Notes: generated from the sequence alone by a model not told the origin. Positions 48,213 to 57,700 are shown, numbered from the stretch's first letter. The stretch is DNA of 64,000 bases from G965215225 sp965215225 (GCA_965215225.1 OZ244039.1:1-64000); one strand, 5' to 3'. Translations and numbers: made by a program.

Positions 48213-51164
48213 TCAGGTGCCTATGCGACACAAAGGCGCATAGGAGCAATATTTGCAAGTGGAGGTGTTCTTAGGATCCACCTGCGCCCTGCCGTGAAGA
48301 AAATCCTCAAACAACAAGCCTGGCTGGCGTTGAAGCTGCCTGAACTCTTGCTGGCTGAGCTGCTGCCACTTGCCAGTAGGATGAGAAATCCCTTCTTCTA
48401 GCAATAGGCCTACCGAAGTAATCCCATATTTGTGGCTTGCTACTACCAAGCCCAAAGCCTTACAGTCCTTCAGCAACAAAGAATAGATCAGCAACTGAGG
48501 CTCATCTGGCCGCTCGCCAGTTAAGACAGACCCAGAAAAAGGAGTTTTACGCAGCTTGTAATCCAAGACCATCAGCTGACTACTGTCTTGGTTGAGACTG
48601 TCTATCCGGTCAATTCTGACAGAGAAATCATAGCCGTGAAAGTCTCTTAGCTCCCTACCCTCTTCCAAACCATAGATCTGAAAACTATTGGGGGATTGGC
48701 GCTCATATGCCAACAGCCCCTCTGCCAATTCAATCAAATAGCGCTCTTCTAGTTCGGCAATCAGGTCATCCTTTAGCAGAACCTGCCCATCAGCATAATC
48801 CACCATAAGCTTCTTGGTATGTTCCCTTATTAGTTGGCTGAGCTCCTCCTCTTTCGTAGCCAATAGGGTCTCCTTATCCCCCAGCTGATCCCAAATCTCT
48901 TTTAGCAGACCATGTAGCATGTTGCCTCGCTCAGCTGCGCTCAGCTGGTCATTGAGAAGGCTCGGTTCGGCAGGATTCAGACGAAAGCGAGCGAATGCCT
49001 TAAAAGGACATTCGGCTTGACTCTTAACCAAAGTCACTATAGATCTCAAGGACTCATCAGCTGTTACTGCTGGGGCAGTCCAATCCTCTACTTCGGTCAA
49101 AGCCAATAGCTGGGGCGGACGAAAGGAGGGGCGTTCTTGAGCTGCTGGGGTCAAGAATCTCAAAGCGGGATGGAGCAGCTGATCCTCTTCTTTCGTCCTC
49201 AAAGCATAGCTGATCTCTAGCTGAGAAGAGGCTTGTAATAATCGATGGACAAAGCGCTTCTCCCTCTCCCAGTCGCCCTCAATAGTATAGCCGGGCAGGG
49301 CGGCCGCCTGCCCCAATCGATAAGGAATAAAGAAATTGGCGGAGGGACGAGGAATAGCATTCTCGTTCATAGCACCTAAGAATAGCTTATCAAACAACAA
49401 GCCTTCTGCCTCTCTCGGCGCGAGGATACGAATATTAGAATCATACCTGAAAGGCTGATAGATTCCCCTTGCCTCATCGGTAAGGAAAGCCAAGGCCTGC
49501 TTGCGCGAACAAAGCGGCACCACCCGAGCCAGACTATAGAGCGAATCGAGCATCTCCTCCCATCTGCCACTCAGGTAGAACTCCTCATGAGACCTATCAG
49601 ATGCAGCCCCCCAACCAAGCAGTTTGGCTTGACGACTAAAAACCTCCGCCCAATGACGAGGCGATGCCTCAGGGATATAAGCCCCTTCAAGCTTATAAAA
49701 ATCTTCTAGTGCTTGAAACAGCTGAGGCGTCTGAGCCACATCCTTTTTCCCTTTGAGAATTCGAAGCAACTGGGATAGACTTAGATGGGTATGATACTGA
49801 CTCAGTCCCACTAGCTGTTCCTTTAACCTATATCTTTCGATTTGCTCATCGGCTGCCGCCCGAATATAGGGAGAGAGGAACATAGCGGCAAAATCGCCAA
49901 TGGGTTGAGGGTCTTTGGTGATAGCCAATAGCCTCAACAGATCCCCAACCACTGGATGAAATCGGATTTGCTCGCCCCAAGAAATATCAAAAGGCAAGCC
50001 CTTCTCTGTCTCTCTGGTTTCTTCTGTTGCTTTGGTCTCTCCTGTTGCTTTGGTCTCTCCTGTTGCTTTGGTTTCTTCCGTTGCTTTGGTCTCTCCTGTT
50101 GCTTTGGTCTCTCCTGTTGCTTTGGTCTCTCCTGTCGCTCTGGTTTCTTCTGTTGCTTTGGTTTCTCCTGTTGCTCTGGCTTCTTCTGTCGCTCTGGTTT
50201 CTTCCGTTGCTTTGATTTCTCCTGTTGCTTTGGTCTCTCCTGTTGCTCTGGTCTCTCCTGTTGCTTTGGTTTCTCCTGTTTCTTCTGTTGATTCTGTTTC
50301 TTTTGTTTCTTCCATCGATTCGTCCGTCCGAAAGGCGCGACTAAAAAGTCGCCTCACCCTGTGCCACATATTCTCCAAGCCAGGAATAACTACCCCGATG
50401 GAATCCTCTGGGTGATCCCTGCTCCATTTCCTCACTTGAATCACCAGGCTCTTCAGCTCCTGGTCCTCATCCGAATAGCAACGACAGCTATGGGTCTGGG
50501 TTTCCTTTTGAACATAGATAGGAACATTGATAGAAGTATCCTTTCTGTTGGGAGAGAGATTTTGAGTCAGTTGCCAAGTCTTCCTATATAAAGGAGGCAT
50601 ATCCTCATTCCACCCAGCCCATAAGGAAGGAGCGGGAACAACCGAGCCCTCATAGACTCGCCGATTAAACTCAACCACCGCAATAGTTTGATCAATGATC
50701 TTCTTGGTAAGACAGAGGTCCTGATAGGCGCAGCCCCAGCTATGAAAAAAACGCGGCATAGGAAATTCACGATAGTCTTTATGCTCCCAGCTCAAATAAT
50801 ATTGATGAATCAGATTCCAAGCAGCTTGCGCCTGACGAACAAACCCCTGTCTGACCGATTCTTCATCGCCAGCAAACATATCCCAACCTATCTCTGTCTT
50901 GGCGCGCTCAGGCAAAGAATCCAACGCCTCTTCCCAGAGCAGATTGATGCGGCTGCCAGCGCAGATCATTATGCCCTCCTCTCTTAATGCCTGCTCTAGC
51001 TGCTTGTTTATCCATTGGTTAAGAACAAATATCTGCGGCGCCTGCCAAGTAGGACGGTTGAGCTCGGTGCCATAGGCAATGTGCAGCTGGCGAACCAGCC
51101 GCAAACGCGGCACAATGAGATGAATATTCTCCTTAAGAGCCTCAAGAACGAGAGGATGAATCAT
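48213..51164 (-). CDS. PD-(D/E)XK nuclease-family DNA repair protein (AddB-like)
   Basis: About 983 residues from the ATG at 51164 (a longer frame begins at 51200). Resembles the gammaproteobacterial 'probable DNA repair protein' family related to AddB. It has an inactive-helicase-like middle (DNIRILAPREAEGLLFDKLFLGAMNENAIPRP), a C-terminal PD-(D/E)XK nuclease (CPFKAFARFRL, LMVLDYKLRK) and a terminal Cys cluster (CKYCSYAPLC) typical of an iron-sulphur fold. Residues roughly 290-390 are an insert of about 16 hexapeptides (ETKATG type), which splits the protein. TATAAT lies just upstream of the start. A role in double-strand-break processing is inferred from the family. Confidence 0.82.
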   Translation of the reverse strand: MIHPLVLEALKENIHLIVPRLRLVRQLHIAYGTELNRPTWQAPQIFVLNQWINKQLEQALREEGIMICAGSRINLLWEEALDSLPERAKTEIGWDMFAGDEESVRQGFVRQAQAAWNLIHQYYLSWEHKDYREFPMPRFFHSWGCAYQDLCLTKKIIDQTIAVVEFNRRVYEGSVVPAPSLWAGWNEDMPPLYRKTWQLTQNLSPNRKDTSINVPIYVQKETQTHSCRCYSDEDQELKSLVIQVRKWSRDHPEDSIGVVIPGLENMWHRVRRLFSRAFRTDESMEETKETESTEETGETKATGETRATGETKATGEIKATEETRATEEARATGETKATEETRATGETKATGETKATGETKATEETKATGETKATGETKATEETRETEKGLPFDISWGEQIRFHPVVGDLLRLLAITKDPQPIGDFAAMFLSPYIRAAADEQIERYRLKEQLVGLSQYHTHLSLSQLLRILKGKKDVAQTPQLFQALEDFYKLEGAYIPEASPRHWAEVFSRQAKLLGWGAASDRSHEEFYLSGRWEEMLDSLYSLARVVPLCSRKQALAFLTDEARGIYQPFRYDSNIRILAPREAEGLLFDKLFLGAMNENAIPRPSANFFIPYRLGQAAALPGYTIEGDWEREKRFVHRLLQASSQLEISYALRTKEEDQLLHPALRFLTPAAQERPSFRPPQLLALTEVEDWTAPAVTADESLRSIVTLVKSQAECPFKAFARFRLNPAEPSLLNDQLSAAERGNMLHGLLKEIWDQLGDKETLLATKEEELSQLIREHTKKLMVDYADGQVLLKDDLIAELEERYLIELAEGLLAYERQSPNSFQIYGLEEGRELRDFHGYDFSVRIDRIDSLNQDSSQLMVLDYKLRKTPFSGSVLTGERPDEPQLLIYSLLLKDCKALGLVVASHKYGITSVGLLLEEGISHPTGKWQQLSQQEFRQLQRQPGLLFEDFLHGRAQVDPKNTSTCKYCSYAPLCRIGT
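50010..50300 (-). repeat. 18-bp tandem repeats coding ETKATG hexapeptides
   Basis: About sixteen units of the 18-mer TCTCCTGTTGCTTTGGTC (plus strand) within the nuclease gene, all in frame, with variants TTCTTCTGTT and GCTCTGG. The coded peptide is Glu/Thr/Lys-rich and predicted disordered. Confidence 0.92.
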
Positions 51165-51199
51165 AGTTCCTATTATACAGGCTGCTAGGCCGCCTGTCA

Positions 51200-51975
51200 T
51201 AAGGTCCTCGCCAGCAGACGAAGTAAGCTATAACTGGATGATGCCAACTTCGGCGGCACATGATAGCAGGGTCTTCACCAGCAGACCAAGCAAGCATAAC
51301 TGGATGATGCCAACTTCGGCAGCACATGATGGCGGGGTTCTCACCAACATATAAGACCAAGCAAGCATAGCTGGATGCCGACTTGGGCGACACATGATGG
51401 CGGGGTTCTCACCAACATATAAGACCAAGCAAGCATAACTGGATGATGCCAACTTCGGCAGCACATGATGGCGGGGTTCTCACCAACATATAAGACCAAG
51501 CAAGCATAACTGGATGATGCCAACTTCGGCAGCACGATGGCGAGGTCTTCACCAACAGACCAAGCAAGCATAACTGGATGATGCCAACTTCGGCAGCACA
51601 TGATAGCGGGGTTCTCACCAACATATAAGACCAAGCAAGCATAGCTGGATGCCGACTTGGGCGACACATGATGGCGGGGTCTTCACCAACATATAAGACC
51701 AAGCAAGCATAACTGGATGATGCCAACTTCGGCAGCACATGATGGCGGGGTTCTCACCAACATATAAGACCAAGCAAGCATAACTGGATGATGCCAACTT
51801 CGGCGGCACATGATGGCGGGGTCTTCACCAACATATAAGACCAAGTAAGCATAACTGGATGCCAACTTCAGCGGCACCATGTCTCATCAGCAGACGAAGT
51901 GAGCATAACTGGATGATGCCAACTTCGGCAGCACGATGGCGGGGTCTTCACCAGCAGACCAAGCAAGCACAGCTT
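51200..51975. repeat. Intergenic tandem repeat, 11 units of 54-71 bp
   Basis: CTGGAT occurs at 51234, 51300, 51371, 51439, 51510, 51574, 51645, 51713, 51784, 51855 and 51909; spacing is mostly 64-71. The unit core is GATGCCAACTTCGGCAGCAC with GGCGGGGTTCTCACCAACAT. Short open frames on the minus strand are by-products. It fills the gap between the nuclease and znuB. No spacer diversity, so not CRISPR. Confidence 0.93.
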
Positions 51976-51996
51976 CTGGGTTTAGAATAACCAGCT

Positions 51997-52782
51997 ATGA
52001 GTTTCTTTTATATCTCGTGGTTAATGATACTTTTTCTCGCCCCGCCAGCTGCCATCCTAGGTTGTTTTGTCTTTTGGCGGCGTATTGCTTTCTTCACCGA
52101 CTCACTTGCCCATGCCTCGGTATTAGGATTGGCGCTGGCTTTTATCTTTGACTTCAGCCAGACCCTAGGCATCCTAGCCGTCTCTCTATTGGTTACCCTC
52201 TTTGTTTGGCTGACAAATAGACAAAAGGAGCTGGCATCGGATGCGATGCTGAGTATCACCGCCCACTTTCTGCTTGGGGTAGGAATCCTATGGGTCAGTC
52301 TAGCAGAGCTAAGAATTGACTTGCTCTCCTACCTATTAGGCGAATGGCTGCTATTGAATTTAACCGATTTCTATCTTCAAGCTGGCGTCTCATTCATAGT
52401 GGTAATATCCCTGTGGTTCTTACACAAGCCACTGCTGGCGCTAGTGACCCAGAGCGAAATTGCCCAAGCCGAAGGAGTGGCTAAGAACCGATTGGAGCTG
52501 CTGTTCTTCTTGCTCTTGACTATCTTCATCACCGTCAGCATCCAGACAGTTGGGCTATTGCTTATCAGCAGTCTGATGATAATGCCAGCGGCCATAGCCC
52601 GCAACTGGGTTAAGAATCCCTATCATATGTTCTGGCTGAGTCTTCTGTTTGCCTTTCTCATTCTCTTCAGCGGCCTCTTTCTTTCGCTGAGCCTAGATGT
52701 GCCAGCATCACCAGCCGCGGCCTCGGTCGGCGGGGTCTTGTTTCTATTTAGCTGGTTTGTTAAGAGTCGTTTTAATTACTGA
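51997..52782 (+). CDS. znuB: Zinc/manganese-type ABC transporter permease
   Basis: 261 residues with about eight membrane segments, ABC-3 family: LAPPAAILGCFVFWRRIAFFTDSLAHASVLGLAL at the N-terminus, LLGEWLLLN, EGVAKNRLELLFFLLLTIFITVSIQTVGLLLISSLMIMPAAIARNW, and a C-terminal DVPASPAAASVGGVLF. The likely role is zinc import with ZnuA/ZnuC, which are not adjacent. No Shine-Dalgarno is evident, and the upstream 780 bp are repeats. Confidence 0.88.
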   Translation: MSFFYISWLMILFLAPPAAILGCFVFWRRIAFFTDSLAHASVLGLALAFIFDFSQTLGILAVSLLVTLFVWLTNRQKELASDAMLSITAHFLLGVGILWVSLAELRIDLLSYLLGEWLLLNLTDFYLQAGVSFIVVISLWFLHKPLLALVTQSEIAQAEGVAKNRLELLFFLLLTIFITVSIQTVGLLLISSLMIMPAAIARNWVKNPYHMFWLSLLFAFLILFSGLFLSLSLDVPASPAAASVGGVLFLFSWFVKSRFNY

Positions 52783-53022
52783 TTTTTGATTAATTAAAAG
52801 AATCGGACTAAAAAATACGCTTTCTTTATTAAAGTAGAAATTGTTATGAGTTGGCAGAACTATCCATTTCTTTATTAAGGTGGATTATATAGTCTCATCC
52901 AAAAAAAGAGGTGTGGTGCTTGGTATTATGAGGCCAAAGAAGTTCAGGGTCAAGACTAAGACCCCTGCAGCTTCTGATCTCTAGCCTTTAGATTGGATAA
53001 CTTAGAAATTCTAAATTAATTG
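52783..53022. other. Spacer downstream of znuB
   Basis: AT-rich. Contains a weak match to the array 3' flank (TTATGAGTTGGCAGAAC near 52844) and a direct repeat of TTTCTTTATTAA. No gene seen. Confidence 0.4.
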
Positions 53023-55050
53023 CTATTGGTTCAAGGTGTTGTTTAGAAGCATCTGGTTTAGTTGGGGTTCGCCATCCATATCCAAAGACCACAAATTACG
53101 CCAGTCGTCAGGGGCTAGCGGAGTGCAGCGAATGGCGGGATATTCATTCCTCTCACCAAAATCCCAGATGCGATTGTCATTATTTTCTTCATCCCCTTCA
53201 ATGATGCCACTATTATCCCTATCACACCAGACCGCCAATGGCTCGTCAATCATAATACTACTATTGTCAAACACAACTGGGTTATCGGCCCATTTGGCAT
53301 AAATCCCTGTATAGGGAGATGGACTGGTAAGCTCATTGCTAGTCTTGGCTTCACCATCACTACCGCCAGTGAAAGGGCTAGTAGCATTGTACCAATAAGA
53401 AACAGCTCCTTCTGCTCCAGCTTCAATACCATCCCTTGACAGCGCATCAGCCAGACTGTCTGAGACTACATAAGAATAAGCAACCCGGCTAGAACCGTTA
53501 AAGGATCCTGCCAAAGCGCCTCCATTACCAGCGCCTCCCACCTTAGCTACCACAACCGAAGAAGAATAAATCTGAGCTGATAGAGCAGTCCCTATCAGAC
53601 CACCTACTGTATCACCTCCGCTCACCTCATCTGCTACAACCGAAGAAGAATAAATCCGAGCCGATTCACCTTCTCCTACCAACCCACCTACATCACTCCC
53701 ATCTATCACAGCCGCCACCACCGAAGAAGAAACAATCCGAGCCGATCGACCATTCCCCGCCAGACCGCCTACCGTATTACCACTCCCGCTTACCTCACCC
53801 GCCACAACCGATGAAGAAAAAATCTGAGCCGAGATACCATTCCCCATCAGACCACCTATAACCTGATTCCCGCGCACTTCACCTACCACAACCGAAGAAG
53901 AAACTATCCGAGCCGAGTCACCAACCCCCACCAGACCGCCTACCCCCAATAGACCTATCACCGCCTCGGCATGAAGAGTCAGATTGCGAATTTCTGAATT
54001 CGCGGCTATACGACCAAACAAACCCACACACCATTGATCCGGACGATTAATGCTTAAATTACTAATCGTCCAGCCATTGCCGTCAAAAGTTCCACTAAAA
54101 GCAGCCCCTTGGCATCCAAAACGAGAACCATCCGTGTCACGACCCAGCGGCTGCCAGCCTTTGCCATCCCTATAAGCAGCAAGACTTATATTCGCAACCA
54201 GCTCATAGTCAGAACAGGAAGTGATGTCGCTGCCATCACCACAGCCAGTGGTGTTGAGCGCCGCCATCTCCGATGACCTACTCCCATTGCCATTTAGAGC
54301 ATACCTCACTGCATCTAATTGCTCTGCCGTGCCTATCTCTATCAACCCATCGCCATCATCATCTACATCTACTCCATCCATTGTCCCATCATTATCACAA
54401 TCAACTTCTAGGACACATTCAGCTATTTCATCCCTATCCTCCGTGCCATCATTATCATCATCCTCATCCTCACTTGCATCTTGACAACCATCCCCATCAT
54501 GATCATTAGAATTATTGCTCGTCCAACCTGTATCCCCACCACGAGGGCAATTGTCCGGATGAGTATCATTTACCCCATCATTATCATCGTCATTATCCGC
54601 ACGATCCGCTCGCGCATCGCCATCATAATTGGCTCCCGACCAAATACCTCCGTTGTCGTGGTCATCTTCATTTTCTTGCCAAATAAAATCTATACCTACC
54701 TCTTGCTCTCCTCCATCGCTAATCCCTATAATCTCAAACTTCCATTCGAGCTCAGCTAGCCCGGTAAATTCATAATAGCCATTATCAACAAATTCGGTTA
54801 TGTCGATATCTCCCTTTTTTACTACCGTGTCTCCACTGGTTGCCGTGATATTCAAAGAAACGAAATCGCCAAAGGTCGATTGGTTAGCTATACGAAAGCC
54901 GTTGTCGATGGGAGCAAAGGTGAGTTTCACTTCAAAAGATTCCGAACCACCGTTTCCCGGGCCGCCCGAACTTCCGCCTCCCCCACCGCCAGCACAAGCA
55001 GTAAGAACTAAGAAGCTAATTCCAGCTAATAAGAAAAGAAACCGCCTCAT
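53023..55050 (-). CDS. GLUG-repeat lipoprotein (class B) with fibronectin-like domain
   Basis: 675 residues from the ATG at 55050, which gives a clean lipoprotein signal (MRRFLFLLAGISFLVLTAC, Cys19). The frame stays open up to 55155, encoding 35 extra residues that correspond to the leader region of the other class B genes. After the Cys: Gly/Ser linker, fibronectin-like domain (VKLTFAPIDNGFRIANQSTFGDF), TSP3-like repeats with Cys pairs, DDDGDGLIEIGTAEQLDAVRYALNG cap, six GLUG repeats, AVWCDRDNSG...YPAIRCTP, LNQMLLNNTLNQ. It matches the architecture of each half of the 40725-46025 gene. Predicted surface lipoprotein of unknown function. Confidence 0.84.
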   Translation of the reverse strand: MRRFLFLLAGISFLVLTACAGGGGGGSSGGPGNGGSESFEVKLTFAPIDNGFRIANQSTFGDFVSLNITATSGDTVVKKGDIDITEFVDNGYYEFTGLAELEWKFEIIGISDGGEQEVGIDFIWQENEDDHDNGGIWSGANYDGDARADRADNDDDNDGVNDTHPDNCPRGGDTGWTSNNSNDHDGDGCQDASEDEDDDNDGTEDRDEIAECVLEVDCDNDGTMDGVDVDDDGDGLIEIGTAEQLDAVRYALNGNGSRSSEMAALNTTGCGDGSDITSCSDYELVANISLAAYRDGKGWQPLGRDTDGSRFGCQGAAFSGTFDGNGWTISNLSINRPDQWCVGLFGRIAANSEIRNLTLHAEAVIGLLGVGGLVGVGDSARIVSSSVVVGEVRGNQVIGGLMGNGISAQIFSSSVVAGEVSGSGNTVGGLAGNGRSARIVSSSVVAAVIDGSDVGGLVGEGESARIYSSSVVADEVSGGDTVGGLIGTALSAQIYSSSVVVAKVGGAGNGGALAGSFNGSSRVAYSYVVSDSLADALSRDGIEAGAEGAVSYWYNATSPFTGGSDGEAKTSNELTSPSPYTGIYAKWADNPVVFDNSSIMIDEPLAVWCDRDNSGIIEGDEENNDNRIWDFGERNEYPAIRCTPLAPDDWRNLWSLDMDGEPQLNQMLLNNTLNQ

Positions 55051-55546
55051 CTTGTCAAGCAAAATACGAGAGATCCGAGAACTCCAATAATACCAATAAC
55101 ATAAAGAGGCAGTGAAGCGAACAGGCGCCATGACAGCAAATTTGAATGATATCATATTTGATTAAAAATTTTAATTAATTAGAAGGATTATACCAAAAAA
55201 ATATGTTTTTTGATAGGCTTTTTTCATTTTATTTTGAGTTTATTTAATATCATATTTCATTGAATGTTTTAATTAATTAGAAGGATTATACCAAAAAAAG
55301 GAAAAGAAATCGCCTCATCCTACCAAGCAAAACACGAGAGTTCCGAGAACTCCAATAGAGAGGCAATGAAGCGAACAGGCGCCATAGCAACAGAAGGCTG
55401 CAAGATAACAAATTTGAATAATATCATATTTGATTAAAAATTTTAATTAATTAGAAGGATTATACCAAGAAAATAGGTTTTTTGATAGGCTATTTTGATT
55501 ATCAAAGGTTTCAATGAGAAATTCTCTCAGCCTATTCCAATGGGAC
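55051..55546. promoter_or_regulatory. Class B leader plus a second, orphan leader copy
   Basis: TTTAATTAATTAGAAGGATTATACCA-type blocks (minus-strand TGGTATAAT extended -10) occur at about 55170, 55265 and 55440. Around 55290-55400 there is a duplicate of the signal-peptide/leader region (GAAATCGCCTCATCCTACC...) with no gene body, so a second class B gene 5' end remains as a fragment. No other gene is present in this gap. Confidence 0.55.
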
Positions 55547-55552
55547 TATAAT
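55547..55552 (+). promoter_or_regulatory. ilvD: Putative -10 box for ilvD
   Basis: TATAAT 38 bases before the ilvD ATG at 55590. No consensus -35 at the right spacing was found. Confidence 0.45.
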
Positions 55553-55589
55553 AGACAAACAAACTATTTATAGAATATGACACACACTT

Positions 55590-57305
55590 ATGACACATAT
55601 TAAAGACAAACTACCTAGCCGCTATGTTTCAGTAGGACCTGAGAGCGCTCCTCACCGAGCCTTTTACTATGCGATGGGTATGACTGATGAAGAGATCCAG
55701 CAGCCCTTTGTTGGAGTTGCTACCTGCTGGAATGAGGCGGCTCCTTGTAATATAGATTTGGCACGCCAGGCTCAAGCAGTCAAGCAAGGGGTCAAGGAAG
55801 CCCATGGCACCCCACGCGAATTCACCACTATCACTGTGACCGATGGCATAGCCATGGGACACAGCGGAATGAAGTCTTCTTTGCCCAGTCGCGATCTTAT
55901 TGCCGACTCCATTGAATTAACCATGCGCGGCCATTGTTATGATGCACTGGTGGGTCTGGCAGGTTGCGACAAGTCCTTACCGGGAATGATGATGGCTATG
56001 TGTCGGCTCAATGTTCCAGCTGTATTTATCTATGGTGGCACCATATTGCCGGGCAGGTATAACGGCAAGGATGTCACCATCGTAGATGTGTTTGAGGCGG
56101 TCGGCGCCTACTCAAGTGGCAAGATGAACGAACAAGAACTATTCCAGCTGGAGAAATGTGCTTGCCCATCGTCTGGTTCTTGCGGCGGTCAGTTCACCGC
56201 CAACACCATGGCATGTGTCTCTGAGGCAATTGGTTTGGCACTCTTAGGCTCGGCTGGCACACCCGCACCCTATGCATCGCGCGATGCCTATTGTAAAGCA
56301 AGCGGCGAAATGGTAATGGAAGCAGTAAAGCAGCAGCTGCGCCCGCGCGATATAGTCAGCCGTCAAGCGCTTGAAAATGCCGCCAGAGTGGTAGCTGCTA
56401 CGGGCGGTTCTACCAACGCTGGCCTCCATCTGCCTGCCATAGCCAATGAATGTGGCATAGACTTTGATTTGGAACAGCTATGCGAAATCTTTCGCAGCAC
56501 CCCCTATATAGCCGACCTCAAACCGGCTGGTAAGTATGTTGCCAAGGATCTCTTTGAGGTAGGAGGTGTTCCTATCGTCCTCAAGACCCTGCTGGAGGGC
56601 GGCTATTTGAACGGCGACTGCATAACTGTGAATGGCAAGACTATGGGAGATAATTTAGCGGAGGTCAAGTTCCCCGCCAATCAATCGGTAGTGCGCCATA
56701 TATCCAAACCCTTTAGCAAGACCGGCGGCGTGATAGGATTGAAAGGTAATCTAGCCCCAGAGGGTGCCATAGTCAAAATAGCCGGAATGAAGAACCTCAG
56801 CTTTCGCGGCCCGGCAAGAGTGTTTGATTGCGAAGAAGACGCTTTTGAAGCAGTGGAAAGGCGCGCCTATAAGGATGGCGAGGTCATAGTCGTTCGCTAT
56901 GAGGGACCTAAGGGCGGACCAGGTATGAGAGAGATGTTAGCAACCACGGCCGCTCTTTCTGGTCAGGACGCTGGTGGCAAGGTAGCTCTTATCACCGATG
57001 GTCGCTTTTCCGGCGGCACTCGCGGCTTCTGTATAGGTCATGTGGGGCCTGAGGCAGCGGTTGGCGGCCCCATCGCCCTGCTGCGCGATGGCGATATGAT
57101 TCATATAGACGCCAATGAAGGCTTGATTGAAGTAGAACTAAGTGAGGAAGAACTTACAGCCCGCCGTAAAGAGTGGCAGCCACCGTCTAACGACTTTCAA
57201 TCTGGCGCTCTGTGGCGCTATACTCAAACCGTCGGCCCTGCCAACAAAGGAGCGCTCACCCATCCTGGCGCCAAAGCAGAAACCCATGCCTTTGCCGATA
57301 TTTGA
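55590..57305 (+). CDS. ilvD: Dihydroxy-acid dehydratase
   Basis: Dehydrates 2,3-dihydroxy-isovalerate and -methylvalerate to 2-oxoacids in valine/isoleucine synthesis. 571 residues, the length of the shorter IlvD type. Cluster and metal motifs are present: TCWNEAAPCN, GCDKSLPGMMMAMC, CPSSGSCGGQFTANTMAC, plus TDGRFSGGTRGFCIGHVGPEA near the C-terminus. The ATG at 55577 is out of frame, so 55590 is the start. Overlaps the next gene as TGATG. Confidence 0.96.
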   Translation: MTHIKDKLPSRYVSVGPESAPHRAFYYAMGMTDEEIQQPFVGVATCWNEAAPCNIDLARQAQAVKQGVKEAHGTPREFTTITVTDGIAMGHSGMKSSLPSRDLIADSIELTMRGHCYDALVGLAGCDKSLPGMMMAMCRLNVPAVFIYGGTILPGRYNGKDVTIVDVFEAVGAYSSGKMNEQELFQLEKCACPSSGSCGGQFTANTMACVSEAIGLALLGSAGTPAPYASRDAYCKASGEMVMEAVKQQLRPRDIVSRQALENAARVVAATGGSTNAGLHLPAIANECGIDFDLEQLCEIFRSTPYIADLKPAGKYVAKDLFEVGGVPIVLKTLLEGGYLNGDCITVNGKTMGDNLAEVKFPANQSVVRHISKPFSKTGGVIGLKGNLAPEGAIVKIAGMKNLSFRGPARVFDCEEDAFEAVERRAYKDGEVIVVRYEGPKGGPGMREMLATTAALSGQDAGGKVALITDGRFSGGTRGFCIGHVGPEAAVGGPIALLRDGDMIHIDANEGLIEVELSEEELTARRKEWQPPSNDFQSGALWRYTQTVGPANKGALTHPGAKAETHAFADI

Positions 57306-57619
57306 TGGGGCGGCGAGCCAAACAAGCGGTCTTAATTGGATTGTTGGTCATCTCATCCTGTGCCTCGCCGCCAAGGCTGACGCCAGCAGGCGCAGCGGTA
57401 AAACCAGTGGCACAAGTGAGTAACAGCTGCATCAAAGCAGGCACTCTCATTGTTCAGACTGACCTTGAAAAGGTGGACCCGAGCAAGCTTGTCGAACAGA
57501 GTATCCTACGGGCACGCAATAGCGCAGCCTGGCTTTTCAATGCGACTCATGTGGTTGCAACAACAGAAATAAGCGACCAAGGCGAACAGACCTTTCTGGT
57601 CTATCAATGTCCTAGTTGA
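57305..57619 (+). CDS. Small lipoprotein of unknown function
   Basis: 104 residues from the ATG that overlaps the ilvD stop. Basic n-region, hydrophobic core and lipobox (MGRRAKQAVLIGLLVISSC, Cys19), then a short domain with two Cys (NSCIKAGTL and the final YQCPS). ARNSAAWLFNATHVVATTE is loosely like the small RcsF/DUF4156-type lipoproteins; this is a guess from pattern only. Co-transcription with ilvD is likely. Confidence 0.68.
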   Translation: MGRRAKQAVLIGLLVISSCASPPRLTPAGAAVKPVAQVSNSCIKAGTLIVQTDLEKVDPSKLVEQSILRARNSAAWLFNATHVVATTEISDQGEQTFLVYQCPS

Positions 57620-57700
57620 TTTGCCTCAAACTCGCTCTTTCGTCCTTAATATAGTTCTTTAATATAGTCCTATAAAAGATAAGCAACAAACTATCAGAAT

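Noticed and set aside
49956..50415. Plus-strand Cys/Phe/Leu-rich and Val/Ala-rich frames
   Set aside because: Shadows of the 18-bp repeat on the strand opposite the nuclease gene.
51142..51880. Several minus-strand repetitive frames (YACLVLYVGENPAIMC type)
   Set aside because: By-products of the tandem repeat; frames break and restart with unit length changes, no start signals.
51200..51975. CRISPR array
   Set aside because: Units are similar throughout with no unique spacers and no cas genes nearby. The same applies to 39471-40560 and 58290-59250.
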